This document shows, one piece after another, positions 1 through 10,224 of a stretch of 64,000 bases of DNA. Under the pieces are notes generated by a model that saw only the letters and a list, made by a program, of their open reading frames with translations, did no database searches and was not told where the DNA came from. This DNA comes from Laguncularia racemosa (lineage: Eukaryota; Streptophyta; Magnoliopsida; Myrtales; Combretaceae): assembly GCA_037954665.1 (NCBI GenBank), contig JBBMOL010000013.1, positions 8,866,001 through 8,930,000 on the forward strand, given 5' to 3'. Positions within the stretch are counted from its first letter, which is position 1. Every line of letters begins with the position of its first letter. The translations under genes and the position numbers were made by a program.

Positions 1-398
1 GTACTTTTCGGAAATATTCTTCCAAACAGTTGCTAGTCTAACAAGACGCTTCCGTTGATAGGTAGCCAGCTCATAAGGGCACTTCCTAAGTAAATTTTCT
101 TTCCAAGGTTGTTAGTCTGATAAGACGTTTCCTATCATCATTTCTTCCACACAATGCTTGAGGTGTTTCCTATCGCCAATTAGTCAGCCCATAAAGCACT
201 GTTTGGGGAGGGAACATTACTCTAAATTGTTAGGACCATCTTAAATCGTGAGATTATTAGCTCTTAGAGCATTTTCCTACCAAAACAAATGCCAGGTAAC
301 CAGCCAAACCAAGGCGTTATCTATTTAAGAGGCCAAAAACGACGTTTTTCTTGTCTTTGTAGTTAAGTTTTTCAAACTTTACTACAAAGAGGAGCAGC
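1..398 (+). mobile_element. Probable 3' internal tail of a Tat/Ogre-like LTR retrotransposon
   Basis: No reading frame is supported here. The stretch ends in a purine-rich tract (about 386-397) directly before a TG dinucleotide that looks like the start of a long LTR, so it reads like the untranslated 3' end of an LTR retrotransposon. Short imperfect repeats are visible: two versions of a 'tagtctRAYaagacg' motif near 31-50 and 112-128. Assignment is inference from the polypurine tract and the LTR that follows; the element body lies outside the window. Confidence 0.3.
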
Positions 399-688
399 TG
401 TAAACACCTCATTTTTGCCCTAGGAATAAATAATAATCACTAATAATCAATTCTTAATTTTTTCCAATTTTTTTCAATTTTTCTTTAATTTAGCATAAAT
501 AATAAAAATATTCAAAAAATAAAAATAAATAGGAAAACACATCAATTTTGAAAAATGATTTCAGAAATGGCAATAATAAATAGTAAATAATTTTTACAAA
601 TTTTTGAAATTTCAAAAAATACAAAAAAATAAAAAAATCGCATTGCATATATGCAATTTGCGAAATTAGAAAAATCAAGAAAATGGGC

Positions 689-789
689 TAGCCCAGCTGG
701 TCCGGACCACGGGCTAAGGCGTGCGCAGGAGGGCTCGGTCGTAGGTTCGAATCGCAGGGGAAGCAGTTTCCGCGTTTTGAGTTTTTTTA
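689..789 (+). promoter_or_regulatory. tRNA-like pol III promoter (A box, B box, T-tract terminator) inside the LTR
   Basis: TAGCCCAGCTGG at 689-700 fits the A-box consensus TRGCNNAGYNGG at every position. GGTTCGAATCG at 744-754 matches the B box except at the last base. The two start 55 bp apart, and a run of seven T lies about 30 bp beyond the B box, where a pol III terminator would be. The stretch does not fold into a clean tRNA cloverleaf: the T stem is poor and no matching acceptor stem is visible. It does contain a 12-bp palindrome (TGGTCCGGACCA). It could be the head of a tRNA-derived SINE or a degenerate class-II tRNA (the AAGGCGTGCG stretch resembles tRNA-Ser/Leu). Transcription is not shown. 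Confidence 0.35.
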
Positions 790-1094
790 CTTATCCAGGA
801 CACGTGGTAGCATCCGATTGGCTGGAGGAAACGCACACGCCGGGCGCGTGATCATCTCCTACCTCGGGTCCGAGATCGCCGGCGAAGGAAAAATTCGAAT
901 TTCGGCCGTTTCGATTCAATTTTTTGCACAAATCCAACAGATCTTCAACAGAATTGAGATAAACATCATCCAATTGGAATCAAATCGCAACAAATCGATA
1001 GATTTACACAAATCGGAGTTGTTTTTTTTAACCGAAGATCCGATTAGCTTTGATCGGAGGAAATCCGAGCTTATCCAGCTCAGTTTCAAGCGCC

Positions 1095-1102
1095 TATAAA
1101 TA
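1095..1102 (+). promoter_or_regulatory. TATA box of the LTR promoter
   Basis: TATAAATA follows a GC-balanced stretch and precedes an A/G-rich leader with AGAG repeats, which is the usual arrangement at the U3/R boundary of a plant LTR. Confidence 0.5.
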
Positions 1103-2393
1103 GAGGAGGAGTGGAGGAAGCCAAATGACGAATCACAATTGAGAGAAAGTGAGAAACGAGAGCAAATTGGAGAGCATCAGAGGAAACCCAAAACCGCGAA
1201 CCGCCGATCGGAGCCAAGCCGCCACCATGAGACATTCTAGGAGCAAACCACCGCCACCATTGGATTCAGCACCCTTGAGAAGCTAAGATTCGACACCTCA
1301 CCCGTGACAAAAGATCGTCGGAACGCCGTGAACAAGCATCCTCCGCCGCCGTGTCCGACCGATCCGACCCGACCCGCGCACCGACCTGGATCCAGTTGAG
1401 TCGGATTTTCCCGATTTTATTTATTTATTTACTTTATTTATTTGTTTTTATTCCAATTTGATTTATTATTTTGTTATTTGTTTATTTATTTATGTTTTAT
1501 TTATACTTCCATAAATAGGAAAATATTAGAAATTAGATTTCTTTAGGATTTAATAATGTAGAAAAATAAAAAAAATAATAAAAATGTAGAAAAACAATAT
1601 AAATATTAGAAAAATAATAATAGAACTTTAGATTTCAAAATAGGATAGATAATAACTTAGGATAAAATTTTTAACAAAAATTCACAAAAATTATAAAAAT
1701 TAATAAAAAAATCATTAAAAAATAATAAAAATGATAAAAAAAACTATCAAAATCATAAAAACTTAGAAAAATTATAAAAATTGTAGAAAATTAATAAAAA
1801 TCACAAAAAATCATAAAAATCATAAGAAAATTCATTAAAAATTTCAAAAATTATAAAAATGAGTTTTATCACTTAGAAAAATCATTTTCTTCAAATAAAT
1901 CCAAAATTGATGTTTTTCCTAAAAACCATTTTCAAAAATCAGATAAAAGTTTAGGCTTAGATTTTTTTAGAAAAAATCCCAAAAATGATAAAAACATAAA
2001 TCGAAAGAGATTTCAAAATTAAAATTCACAAACATACTTAAGGTTTTCAGGAAAAGCGAACTACGACTTGTTTGATCCTGACTAACAGGTACGTAGGCAC
2101 CCATTTGGGTCAACCTATAAAAATGAAATAAAAAATCATTTTCTTAGAATAATAAAAAACATAATAAAAAGTAACAGAAACAAAATAAAAGAAATTTATA
2201 GATGGGAACAATTTTAGGAGACTAGGTGGTAACCGTAAGGTTTTAATAGGTTAGCCTCCGGACTTAGAAACTCTGGTTTTCCCTTTTCCTCTTTTCACAA
2301 AAACGAGAAGAGGAAATAACGACGACTAGTGGTCCAAATTAAGACTAATCCGCTCCTTTAGTCTTAATTCAATATTTCCCAGCAACAGTTGGG

Positions 2394-2403
2394 TGGCGAC
2401 TCC
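2394..2403 (+). other. Putative primer-binding site of the Tat/Ogre-like element
   Basis: TGGCGACTCC follows the LTR end within a few bases. A TGGCGACTCC-type site next to the 5' LTR is what I associate with Tat/Ogre elements, which prime from a tRNA whose 3' end is complementary to it. No gag or protease of that lineage follows, so the element is truncated here. Confidence 0.4.
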
Positions 2404-2504
2404 AAAAATCAAACGAAATTCCTAACTCAAGTCAAGGATCTACATTAGATGAGCATAGAGTCTAGTCTAGATCGGATTAGGAATGGGAATGGAAAAATTA
2501 GACT

Positions 2505-4081
2505 CGACAAGCAACCTATGTTGTTATTGGTTTTTAAGGAAACTTGTTTAAATACTAACGAACTTTTAACTCTTTGCCTAGTGTGGTTGTGTCTATTGTG
2601 CAGGACTTTGAAGATGTCTTCCCTGAGGAGATTCCAAAGGGTTTACCACCTATTTGTGGTATTGAGCACCAGATTGACCTTGTACCCGGAGCATCTATTC
2701 CAAACAAAACAGCTTATAGGAGCAATCCAGAGGAGACAAAGGAACTCTAAAGGCAGGTCAATGAATTAATAGAGAAGGGGTACGTGAGAGAAAACATGAG
2801 CCTATGTGCAGTGCCTGTGATTTTGGTGCCTAAGAAGGATGGGTCATGGAGAATGTGTGTTGACTGCCGCGCCATCAACAACATCACGGTAAAGTATCGT
2901 CATCCCATTCCTCGCTTAGATGACATATTAGATGAGTTATATGGGTCTAGTGTCATTCCTCATGAGCTTTGGATAGATATTTCCATAGATTTTGTGTTAG
3001 GATTACCCAAGTCTAGGCATGGTCGAGATTCTATTTTTGTAGTTGTGGATAGATTTTCTAAGATGGCACATTTCATTCCTTGCCACAAAACAGATGATGC
3101 TTGCAATATTGCTAATTTGTTCTTTAGGGAAGTTGTGAGATTGCATGGTATGCCTAGAACAATCGTATCGGATAAAGATGCTAAGTTCTGAGCTACTTCT
3201 GGAAGACCTTGTGGGCTAAGTTAGGAACTAAGCTATTGTTTTCTACTACTTGTCATCCACAAACTGATGGTCAAACTGAGGTAGTAAATCGAACTTTATC
3301 TACTTTGTTAAGGGCAGTCATTAAAAAGAACATTAAAAGTTGGGAGGATTGTTTGCCACATGTTGAATTTTCCTATAATCACACAATGCATTCTGCTACT
3401 AAGTTTACTCCTTTTGAAATTGTGTATGGTTTTAATCCACTAACTCCTTTGGATTTATCACCTCTGCCTATTTCTTAGTATGTTAATCTAGATGGCAAGA
3501 AGAAAGCGGAATTTGTTAAACAGATACATGAGAAGGCAAGGCTAAACATTGAGCGAAGAACAGAGCAGTATGTGAAACAAGCCAACAAGGGTCGTCGGCA
3601 AGCTGCCTTTGAACCTAGAGATTGGGTTTGGGTTCACATGTGCAAAGAGCGGTTTCCCATGCAGCGTCGATCTAAATTACTTCCTAGAGGCGATGGACCA
3701 TTTCAAATTCTTGAGCGCATCAATGATAATGCATACAAGATAGATTTGTCAGGTGAGTATCAAGTAAGTGCTACGTTTAATGTTACTGATCTGAGTCCTT
3801 TTGATGTAGGCGACGATTTGAGGACAAATCCTTTTCAAGAGGAGGGGAATGATGAGAGCCATGATGGGAGCCAAGCCAGAAGATGGAATGTGGATCCTCT
3901 TGAAGTGCCACCTGGACCAATCACAAGAACTCGAGCGAAACGATTCAAGGAAGCACTTAACGGGTTGATAAAGGATGTCCACGAAGCCGGAAAGGATTGG
4001 AGCAACCATGAAGCCGGAAAGGATTGGAACAACCATGAGAATGCCCTTTCTCTTGTACAAGTCATAATGGATACGGGTTGA
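2505..4081 (+). pseudogene. Ty3/gypsy pol relic: partial reverse transcriptase joined to integrase (internal deletion)
   Basis: The relic begins in the linker ahead of the reverse transcriptase and runs into the RT N-terminus (about 2600-2950: an LVPKKDGSWRMCVD motif, then YRHPIPRLDDILDELYG). At about 2950 it jumps directly to the integrase core (IDISIDFVLGLPKS, VVDRFSKMAHF, then HPQTDGQTEVVNRTL near 3255-3300), so the RT active site, RNase H and the integrase zinc domain are deleted. The integrase C-terminus (about 3572-3960) keeps the FNVTDLSPFDVGDDLRTNPF stretch and a GPITRTRAKRF tail. In-frame stops at about 2748, 3189 and 3476, plus frame changes, show that it is dead. A purine tract and a probable 3' LTR follow at once. 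Confidence 0.8.
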
Positions 4082-4089
4082 AGGGGGCA

Positions 4090-4710
4090 TGTCTTTACAA
4101 AGCACGGCCGTGTAGTGAGTCTGGAGGCTCCACAGAAACATACACGGTTCAAAGGCACGATCGTGTATGGTGTCAAGAATATCTACAGAAACATACACGG
4201 CCAGAAAGGCACGATCGTGTATGGTGTCAAGAATATCTACAGAAACATACACGGCCAGAAAGGCACGACCGTGTATAACATCTATGCCGACTACTACGCT
4301 GGCTCCAACGTCGCCGGCCTTTAATTCCCTATTTTGTTATTTTTCCGCAACTTAATGATGTTATGTCGTTTTGGGCTTTTATTATTATGAATTGTAAACC
4401 CTACTATAAAGCTTCTAGGGTTGAGAACAAAAATATAGAACATATAAGTTTGAATAATACTTTTGAGAGAATTCCTCTCTTGGTTCTTTAAAGAACTTCC
4501 CTTGAACTTATCGGATTTTCTTCCGTGGCGTTCATCCCAACTTATCAATCAATCTTTCATCCCGATTATGGCGTCCACATAATATACCAAGGTTCTTGAC
4601 TCACTTATAGGCAACGGGTCGCGGTTTCCACTCGATTGTTTGGCATCTTGGGTAGCAATTCCGAACGTATTGGTATTGGGTTTCATCACACGTGGGCGTA
4701 GTTCGTATCA
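4090..4710 (+). mobile_element. Probable 3' LTR of the truncated gypsy element
   Basis: A polypurine tract (GAAGGGGGCA, about 4080-4089) is followed by TGTC, and the stretch ends in TATCA at 4710, giving a TG...CA span of about 620 bp. It contains a minisatellite (4133-4277), a TATA-like TATAAAG near 4404 and a leader-like region. Directly after it begins a sequence matching the inside of the GC-rich element found twice more in the window, so this retroelement probably inserted into that element. No 5' LTR is present in the window to confirm the ends. Confidence 0.55.
4133..4277 (+). repeat. Minisatellite in the LTR, about 52-bp unit, three copies
   Basis: Copies begin at AGAAACATACACGG near 4134, 4187 and 4239. 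Each contains a palindromic CACGATCGTG or CACGACCGTG core. The two most complete units are identical over their central part. A related array, in inverted orientation, lies inside the hAT element at 15.9-16.2 kb. Confidence 0.85.
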
Positions 4711-5014
4711 AAATAGGTCGGCCTGCCCCGACTAGCACCGGCTCGCGGGTCGTTGCGGGCCAACCCACAGTGGCTCGCAAGTCTGGCAGGTCAGAAAAAT
4801 CGGTCCACCCCGCCCCGTGGGCCAATGCGAGCTAGCCTACGACGACCCGCTCCAGTCCAAGTAGTATCCACGAGCCCACTTGCACTAGGTTCCCCCTCTA
4901 CCATTACACCAGCCACTTCAGCACCCCCTATGAGTCCATCACCATCAGCAACCTCCTCATCCATGTGGCAAAATCAGGTCATCCATGTGGAATCCAGAAG
5001 TAGTTGCGTTGAAG

Positions 5015-5254
5015 CTACTCCAACAACCTATCATCATCACCCATGAGGGCATCAACCTCCTTTAGGCTCAATTCATCTGGCGCCGCTGGAGTAGCAACTT
5101 TAGGTTCACGGTCAGCCGCATTTGCAAAGAGAAGCCAGAGCTTCATCGAGTGAGGTGTAACTAGCCATCGTACTTCTGTGGCTACTTCTCCAGCTCCAGG
5201 CATCTCATCCCTCCACGATTGGGGTTCACCCGATGGCAAGTTGGGGTGGGGCAT
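5015..5254 (-). pseudogene. Captured gene fragment A, unrecognised
   Basis: An open frame of 79 codons on the minus strand has ordinary protein composition (it includes the stretches MKLWLLFANAADREPK and LSLKEVDALMGDDDRLLE) and does not look like an antisense shadow of a transposon gene. I do not recognise the protein. It lies inside the GC-rich transposon between conserved ends, next to a second fragment on the same strand about 230 bp away, so both may be exons of one captured gene with intron sequence between them. No start, stop or promoter can be assigned. Confidence 0.35.
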
Positions 5255-5483
5255 TTAAAAGGAGGAACTGAACAACCATGTCCAACCAAGACCGATCAAT
5301 ATCCGAACGGAACGAATTTGAACTTCTTCTAGAATAGTATCCGGTGCGGAAAAAAAAATTCATAGGATATGTATCCTGTAATTCAAATATGAGATAGCAA
5401 TATTTGAGAGGACTCGATTCATTTAAACTGATCCGACCCCCTTCCCATGCTGCCTGCCAACGACAATAGGTACTTTCGGGTCA

Positions 5484-5740
5484 TCATCTAAGGCCACGCC
5501 CACCCCATCTCTTACATTCTTGATCGATTTTGACCCAGGTCTCATTTTTGTCGAGTCCTTCCTTGAAGGCGTGAAGAGCGGGTATTCGGGCCTCTTCGTC
5601 CAACTCGTCAATGTCGACAAGATACTTGACTGCGTCGACGATATTAGATAGCCTCTCTGCATCTATGACGCCTGAGTTACGAGCGATTTCTTCCGCCCGG
5701 TGACAGATCTGAGAAAATCTGCTTCCTTTGGAATTAGAAA
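5484..5740 (-). pseudogene. Captured gene fragment B, unrecognised
   Basis: On the minus strand an open frame encodes an acidic, helix-prone stretch (RAEEIARNSGVIDAERLSN, then VKYLVDIDELDEEARIPAL, then HAFKEGLDKNETWVKIDQE). The amino-acid composition is that of a real protein and unlike the GC-rich repeats around it. It belongs to no transposon protein I know. As with fragment A, it sits between transposon ends and is best read as a transduplicated piece of a host gene. The protein family is not recognised. Confidence 0.35.
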
Positions 5741-6284
5741 CAACAGCAACCAACAAGCGCACAGCAGAGATAGAGAGCAGACAGCACAGCAATTTTTTTT
5801 TTCTGGTCCGCGAGCCAACCCGCGCCCGCGGGAACTTGCCCACCCCGCATTTTTTTGCGGGCGGGGCGAATCAGCCCGCGGACACGCCCCGCAATTACCA
5901 GCTCTAACTTCTGCTTTCTATTATAATTTGAATTCCTTTTATCCGGAGACTTAACCAATGGGAGTGGCATAGCCTTGACCTGATCTTGATGAATCCGGTC
6001 ACCATTTTTTTTTTTTTTTGGATTTGTGCACGAAAAACTCTGAAAAGATTCCGCGTACAAAATGGTTACACAAGTCAAGAATAAATTAATCTAAAATCTA
6101 TCCTTCTTTTTTACTTGTTGTTGCTGCTTTTCTTTTCTTTTTCTCTTTTTTTTAAAAAAAAAAATAGATGACTTTGATTTATTACAAAAACTTACAAGCT
6201 CAAATCCATCGAAAGATATTCTTTGTATTCTCAATTGTTTATATAATATATCACACACTAATTACTTGTCCTCGAGACATCATT

Positions 6285-6745
6285 CATCCTTTGTTTAGGA
6301 TGATGGAAAGCGGAAAGAAATAATGGGAAGAAAGAAAATAGAAAAAATAAATAAATAAATAAATTCTATTGTTTGATGAGGGTGGAATTAGCTAGAGAAA
6401 GAAAAAAAGAAGAAGAAGAAAATATTTCCGTGAATCCACAATATTCGATCCTTTCCAAATTGGAGAGAAAGAAGAGGAAAAAAAATTATTATATTCTAAT
6501 TCTATCCCTTTCATTCACCATTTCTTTCATTTGTCATTATTTTTTCCTTTTGGTATTTGATAATTTCATATTATATCTCCTTTTTATCTTAAGTAATCAT
6601 TAATATTTTTTTTTTCACTTTTTCTTCCCTCTATTATCCAAATACATTCATGGTACTTATTTTCATCATAATTCATTCCCTCATAATTTTTTCCTATCCA
6701 ATTCCTTTCTATTTTTTTCTTTTTCTCTTACCAAACAAAGTGTAA
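6285..6745. mobile_element. Possible MITE-like inverted-repeat element
   Basis: The left edge (TCCTTTGTTTAGGATGATGG) and the reverse complement of the right edge (CACTTTGTTTGGTAAGAG) match over roughly 16 of 24 positions. The interior is rich in GAAAG on the left and CTTTC on the right, which suggests a long imperfect hairpin. No clear target duplication was found, so this remains tentative. Confidence 0.3.
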
Positions 6746-7516
6746 GAGAGAAAAAAAAATAAAACAAAAAAATTACCCTAAAAACGTTATTGATCTTAAA
6801 CTTTATTGAAAAAACCGGATTAATTAAAACAATGCCAAAGCTGACCCAACTTGCATTGCAAATATATTGGATGCTTTATATATTATTTCATCACAACTTA
6901 TTATTTTATGGGTAGAAGAAGAAACCCACACATGAAATGAAATGAGAGCTCCGTTTCCCATCAATTATCCTTTGAGAAGAGTCATATAAACAAACAATTT
7001 TTGTTTTTATTATAGCAACGTTTTTGTTCTAACTTTTTAGAGAGACAAAATAAATTATTTTTCCTTATTTATAAGTGGATACCATATTTTTATGGCACGT
7101 TTTATTTATGGAACATAACGAGTTAAAAATAGAACTATAATTTTAAAGAATACAAAATATAATTAAGAGATATTCATTTTAATTCTTTTAAGTTCTCATT
7201 GATATAAGTTAAAATACACTGAAAAAGACAAAATAATAGCTAGAGCTGTCCATTTGGTCTATAGTGATTTCTCATTTTACAATAACAATAGTTCCACTAA
7301 CCAAACAAATAAATATGTCTATAGATATTGCAATTCCTAATTAAGCAACAATAATCCTTTATGAATAACCATTCGGTTTATATATATATAAGTTAATATC
7401 ATGTTTGGTTTATAGAATAAATCCAAATAAGTCATTGGGATTCTTTCTAAAAACCAAAGCATTAATTATTCCTTTACCTTTTCTTTCATATTTCTCTAAT
7501 CTACCCATGAATACCT
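6746..7516. other. AT-rich intergenic DNA
   Basis: No coding frame, RNA gene or clear repeat is seen. A short (TA)n tract lies at about 7380-7390. Confidence 0.5.
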
Positions 7517-7524
7517 ACTCCAAT

Positions 7525-8687
7525 TAGAGGTATACAAGTGGGTCAAAGCCTATAGGCTTGCCTGTTTAACCCACTTTAAAAATAGGCTTGGGTTAAAATT
7601 TTTAACCCATTTAAGAAGAGGGCAAAATAAGCCCAACCCATTTAACTCATGAATCAAAGCGGGTTAGCCCATAACAGGCCAAGTTGACTCGCTTACTCAC
7701 ATAAAAAAGGAGGCTAAAACGAAACAAAACGTTGAAACAAGCAAGCCAAGCAAAGCAAGAGCAACAACAAAAATAAAATGGTCTACAGTCTCCACTTTCC
7801 ACACAAATAAAAAACAAAACCCTAAAAAAAGTCTCTCTCTCGCTCGTCATCGTTGCCGGTCGTCTCCTCTCTACCCTCCGATCTCCTCTCTGCCTCTCAC
7901 CCTTCAGTTCAATCTCCTGACCACACTAGGCCTCCTCTGGCTCTCCCTTCCCTATCGCACTCTCTCACTTGTCCCTCTCCTCTCCACCTCTCAAAAACGC
8001 AAGCCAACCTTGGCAAAGTAATCTCAAACTGAAATGCAGGTGGCAACAACTGAGAAAGAGCTTATAAACCTATTAAAAGGATCACCAGCTAAGGCAACAT
8101 AGTGGTAAGTGGCAACCCAGTGAGACCACTTCTAAATCACATAAAGTATACACATTATCTAAAATCATCCTGCGTCTATCTTCCCCATAATTGATTATCC
8201 AGCAAATAACCAAACCCTAAAATTAGAAACACCTCCTTCTAAGTTAAACCAACACTAAGCCCTATTGTATTCCTTATCCTTGTTACTAACCCTAGCTTGT
8301 CCATTGAATCCCTATATCTACCATAATCAACACAGCCAAAAAGAATCTATCAAGAACCTTAATAGAGGCATTAACATATCATTCACTCGAATCAAAATCC
8401 ACTTATCAAAAGGGACCACAAATGTTTGGACATGGATCCACCTAAGATTTCCTTGCCATTCTAAAGCTACATAAAATGTCAATTAAAGGAGTAAGCAATT
8501 CATAGAATTAGGGATTGAAACTCCATTAACGTGAATGTAGAGAAAATGTGAGCAAAAGACGAAAAACAAAAAAAAAAAGTGAGTTAAACGGGCTAAGTTA
8601 GTGGGTTGGCTTGTTTAATGCACTAATCCGCATGTGCTGAGTTGGGCCAATAAATTGTGGCTCGTTTAATCCATTTGCACACCTTTA
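7525..8687. mobile_element. hAT-like non-autonomous element (1163 bp) with perfect 8-bp target duplication
   Basis: ACTCCAAT at 7517-7524 is repeated exactly at 8688-8695. Between them the element starts TAGAGGTATACAAGTGGGT, and the reverse complement of its right end reads TAAAGGTGTGCAAATGG. Eight-bp target duplications with short TA-type inverted termini are characteristic of hAT transposons. The subterminal regions are full of GGGTTAA / TTAACCC-type repeats. No transposase is encoded. The interior (about 7790-8000) resembles a plant gene leader (AAACCCTAA, then CTCTCTCTCGCTCG and a CT-rich stretch), which may be captured. Confidence 0.7.
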
Positions 8688-8695
8688 ACTCCAAT

Positions 8696-10200
8696 AGTTA
8701 AGTAAAAAATTATGGTAAAGGTATTATTATATTGGTATTTTTAGAGATGTTTCTAAGAGAAATCCACTAAAGTAATATTAATTTTGAAAAATAATCTTGA
8801 AATAAGGAACCTAAGAATTTATTATTAAAATAGATGGCAAAGGCATAGATCTGGAACGTGCATTCAATACAAATTATACTAAAGGCACAAATCATGTGTG
8901 AGCCTTTAAGCAACTACTCTAAGTAATTTTTTCCTACCAACATCTCCCACCATCCAATAATTTCATCTAATGTCTCCCCAATGCCTAAAAATTTCATCTG
9001 TTTATCATCTTGCTCTTGCAAACCTACAAAATTATTACAAAGTGACATAATTCCCACAAACTTCCATAGTATCACAACATGTGAACATCCATACCCATAT
9101 GCAGAAGAAATTATTACATCGACACTCAATATTATAAATCCACACAAATAGAGCTACACTTCCTCGAACTCTCTCTCCTTCCTCCAACACTCTTTCTCCT
9201 TTCTTGTATTCATTTTTATGCAAGTTTTGTAGATAGAAGAAAAAAAACTTGTACATCTATGAGAGTCTACAAGAAGTTAGAAAAAAGATTGATTAGGCTA
9301 TATTTCAGTACGTTTTTTTATCAAAAAAATTAATTTTTTTTCCTATTATGTTACTCTTCATCAATTCACAAAACATTAGCTATAATTATTAGTAGTCTTC
9401 TATTTTTATTAAAATACTAATAATTGTTGTTAGTTTATAGTGTGATAAATATAATTTATGTAAATGTTATTATCTGTAACATGTGAAGAAAATCAACATT
9501 ATGCAATATAAAAATTTTATATTATTTTTAAGAATAAAAGTTTGTTTTATTATTTAAATCGTTTCTAAAAAAATTTATAATTAAATAATTGTTAAAAAAT
9601 TAATTTTAAAAAATGTGTTAATGAAAATGTTAATATTAAATTTTATTATTTGAAAACAATTTTAAGTATGAATTCGATCATTTGAAATTTTTTTAATTTT
9701 AAAATTTCAGTATTTTTCAACAAAATTACAATTTTTTTATTTTTAAAACAAAATTAAGAAATTTTCAATTTATGAATTTTTATAATAAAATATTCTTTCT
9801 TGTGTTCCTATGTAAAGTTGCAAATTTTTTTAAGAAATTTTTTGAAAAATTTTAAAATTAATAAAGTAAAATTTTTTTCATGCGAGGAAAATGATTATTA
9901 TTGTGGAGTGTGAAAGTTAAACAACCAATATTAACTGTTTTTGTATATTAGCTAATTATTTATCTATGTTGCAGCTAAACAATACTAAAAAAAAAATTTC
10001 GTTGTGCAAATTAAATAACTAGACCCTTTGATCGATCCATTTTGACGCAGTAGAAAGGATATCATTCATAGGCCATCTGAAATGAAGAGGTAAACCACAT
10101 GTAACTTGTGAAATTGATCACTTTATGTTCCATCACCAATAATACAACATTTCACTTCTTTACTTATGACTCGTTATTCAACGTCGTGAGTTATCACTTT
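8696..10200. other. AT-rich intergenic DNA
   Basis: No gene is supported. Short frames around 8914-9256 have no recognisable content. From 9300 to 10000 the sequence is nearly pure A/T homopolymer-rich DNA. Confidence 0.5.
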
Positions 10201-10224
10201 AGCGCACGAAGAACATTATCCTAG

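Larger units (their letters stand above)
399..2388 (+). mobile_element. Long LTR of a Tat/Ogre-like Ty3/gypsy element
   Basis: The stretch opens with TGTAAACACCTC after a purine tract and ends close to CA just before a primer-binding-like site at 2394. It contains a TATA box (1095-1102) followed by a GC-rich, transcript-like region with CCGCCACC runs, then a long A/T-rich tail. This layout (about 2 kb, TG...CA, TATA, adjacent PPT and PBS) fits the long LTRs of the Tat/Ogre lineage of Ty3/gypsy. There is no second copy in the window, so the ends rest on motifs rather than on LTR alignment. A pol III-type promoter lies inside it. Confidence 0.5.
4711..5905 (+). mobile_element. GC-rich hAT-like non-autonomous element, copy 1 (left end truncated)
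   Basis: The start (GTCGGCCTGCCCCGACT, then CACCGGCTCGCGGGTCGT) aligns with the inside of copy 2 (13038) and copy 3 (58018). The end (CCCGCGGACACGCCCCGCAA, then TTACCAGCTCTA) aligns with their right ends, which finish in TACCACCCCTA. The first roughly 30 bp present in the other copies are missing, apparently because the gypsy LTR sits there. The interior differs wholly from the other copies and holds two stretches that look like host-gene fragments on the minus strand. No target duplication can be assigned. Confidence 0.6.

Noticed and set aside
689..770. A functional tRNA gene
   Set aside because: A and B boxes are good but no cloverleaf can be drawn: the T stem does not pair and no acceptor stem matches.
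3749..4324. Open frames on both strands around the LTR repeat
   Set aside because: They arise from the 52-bp minisatellite and the antisense of the integrase C-terminus.
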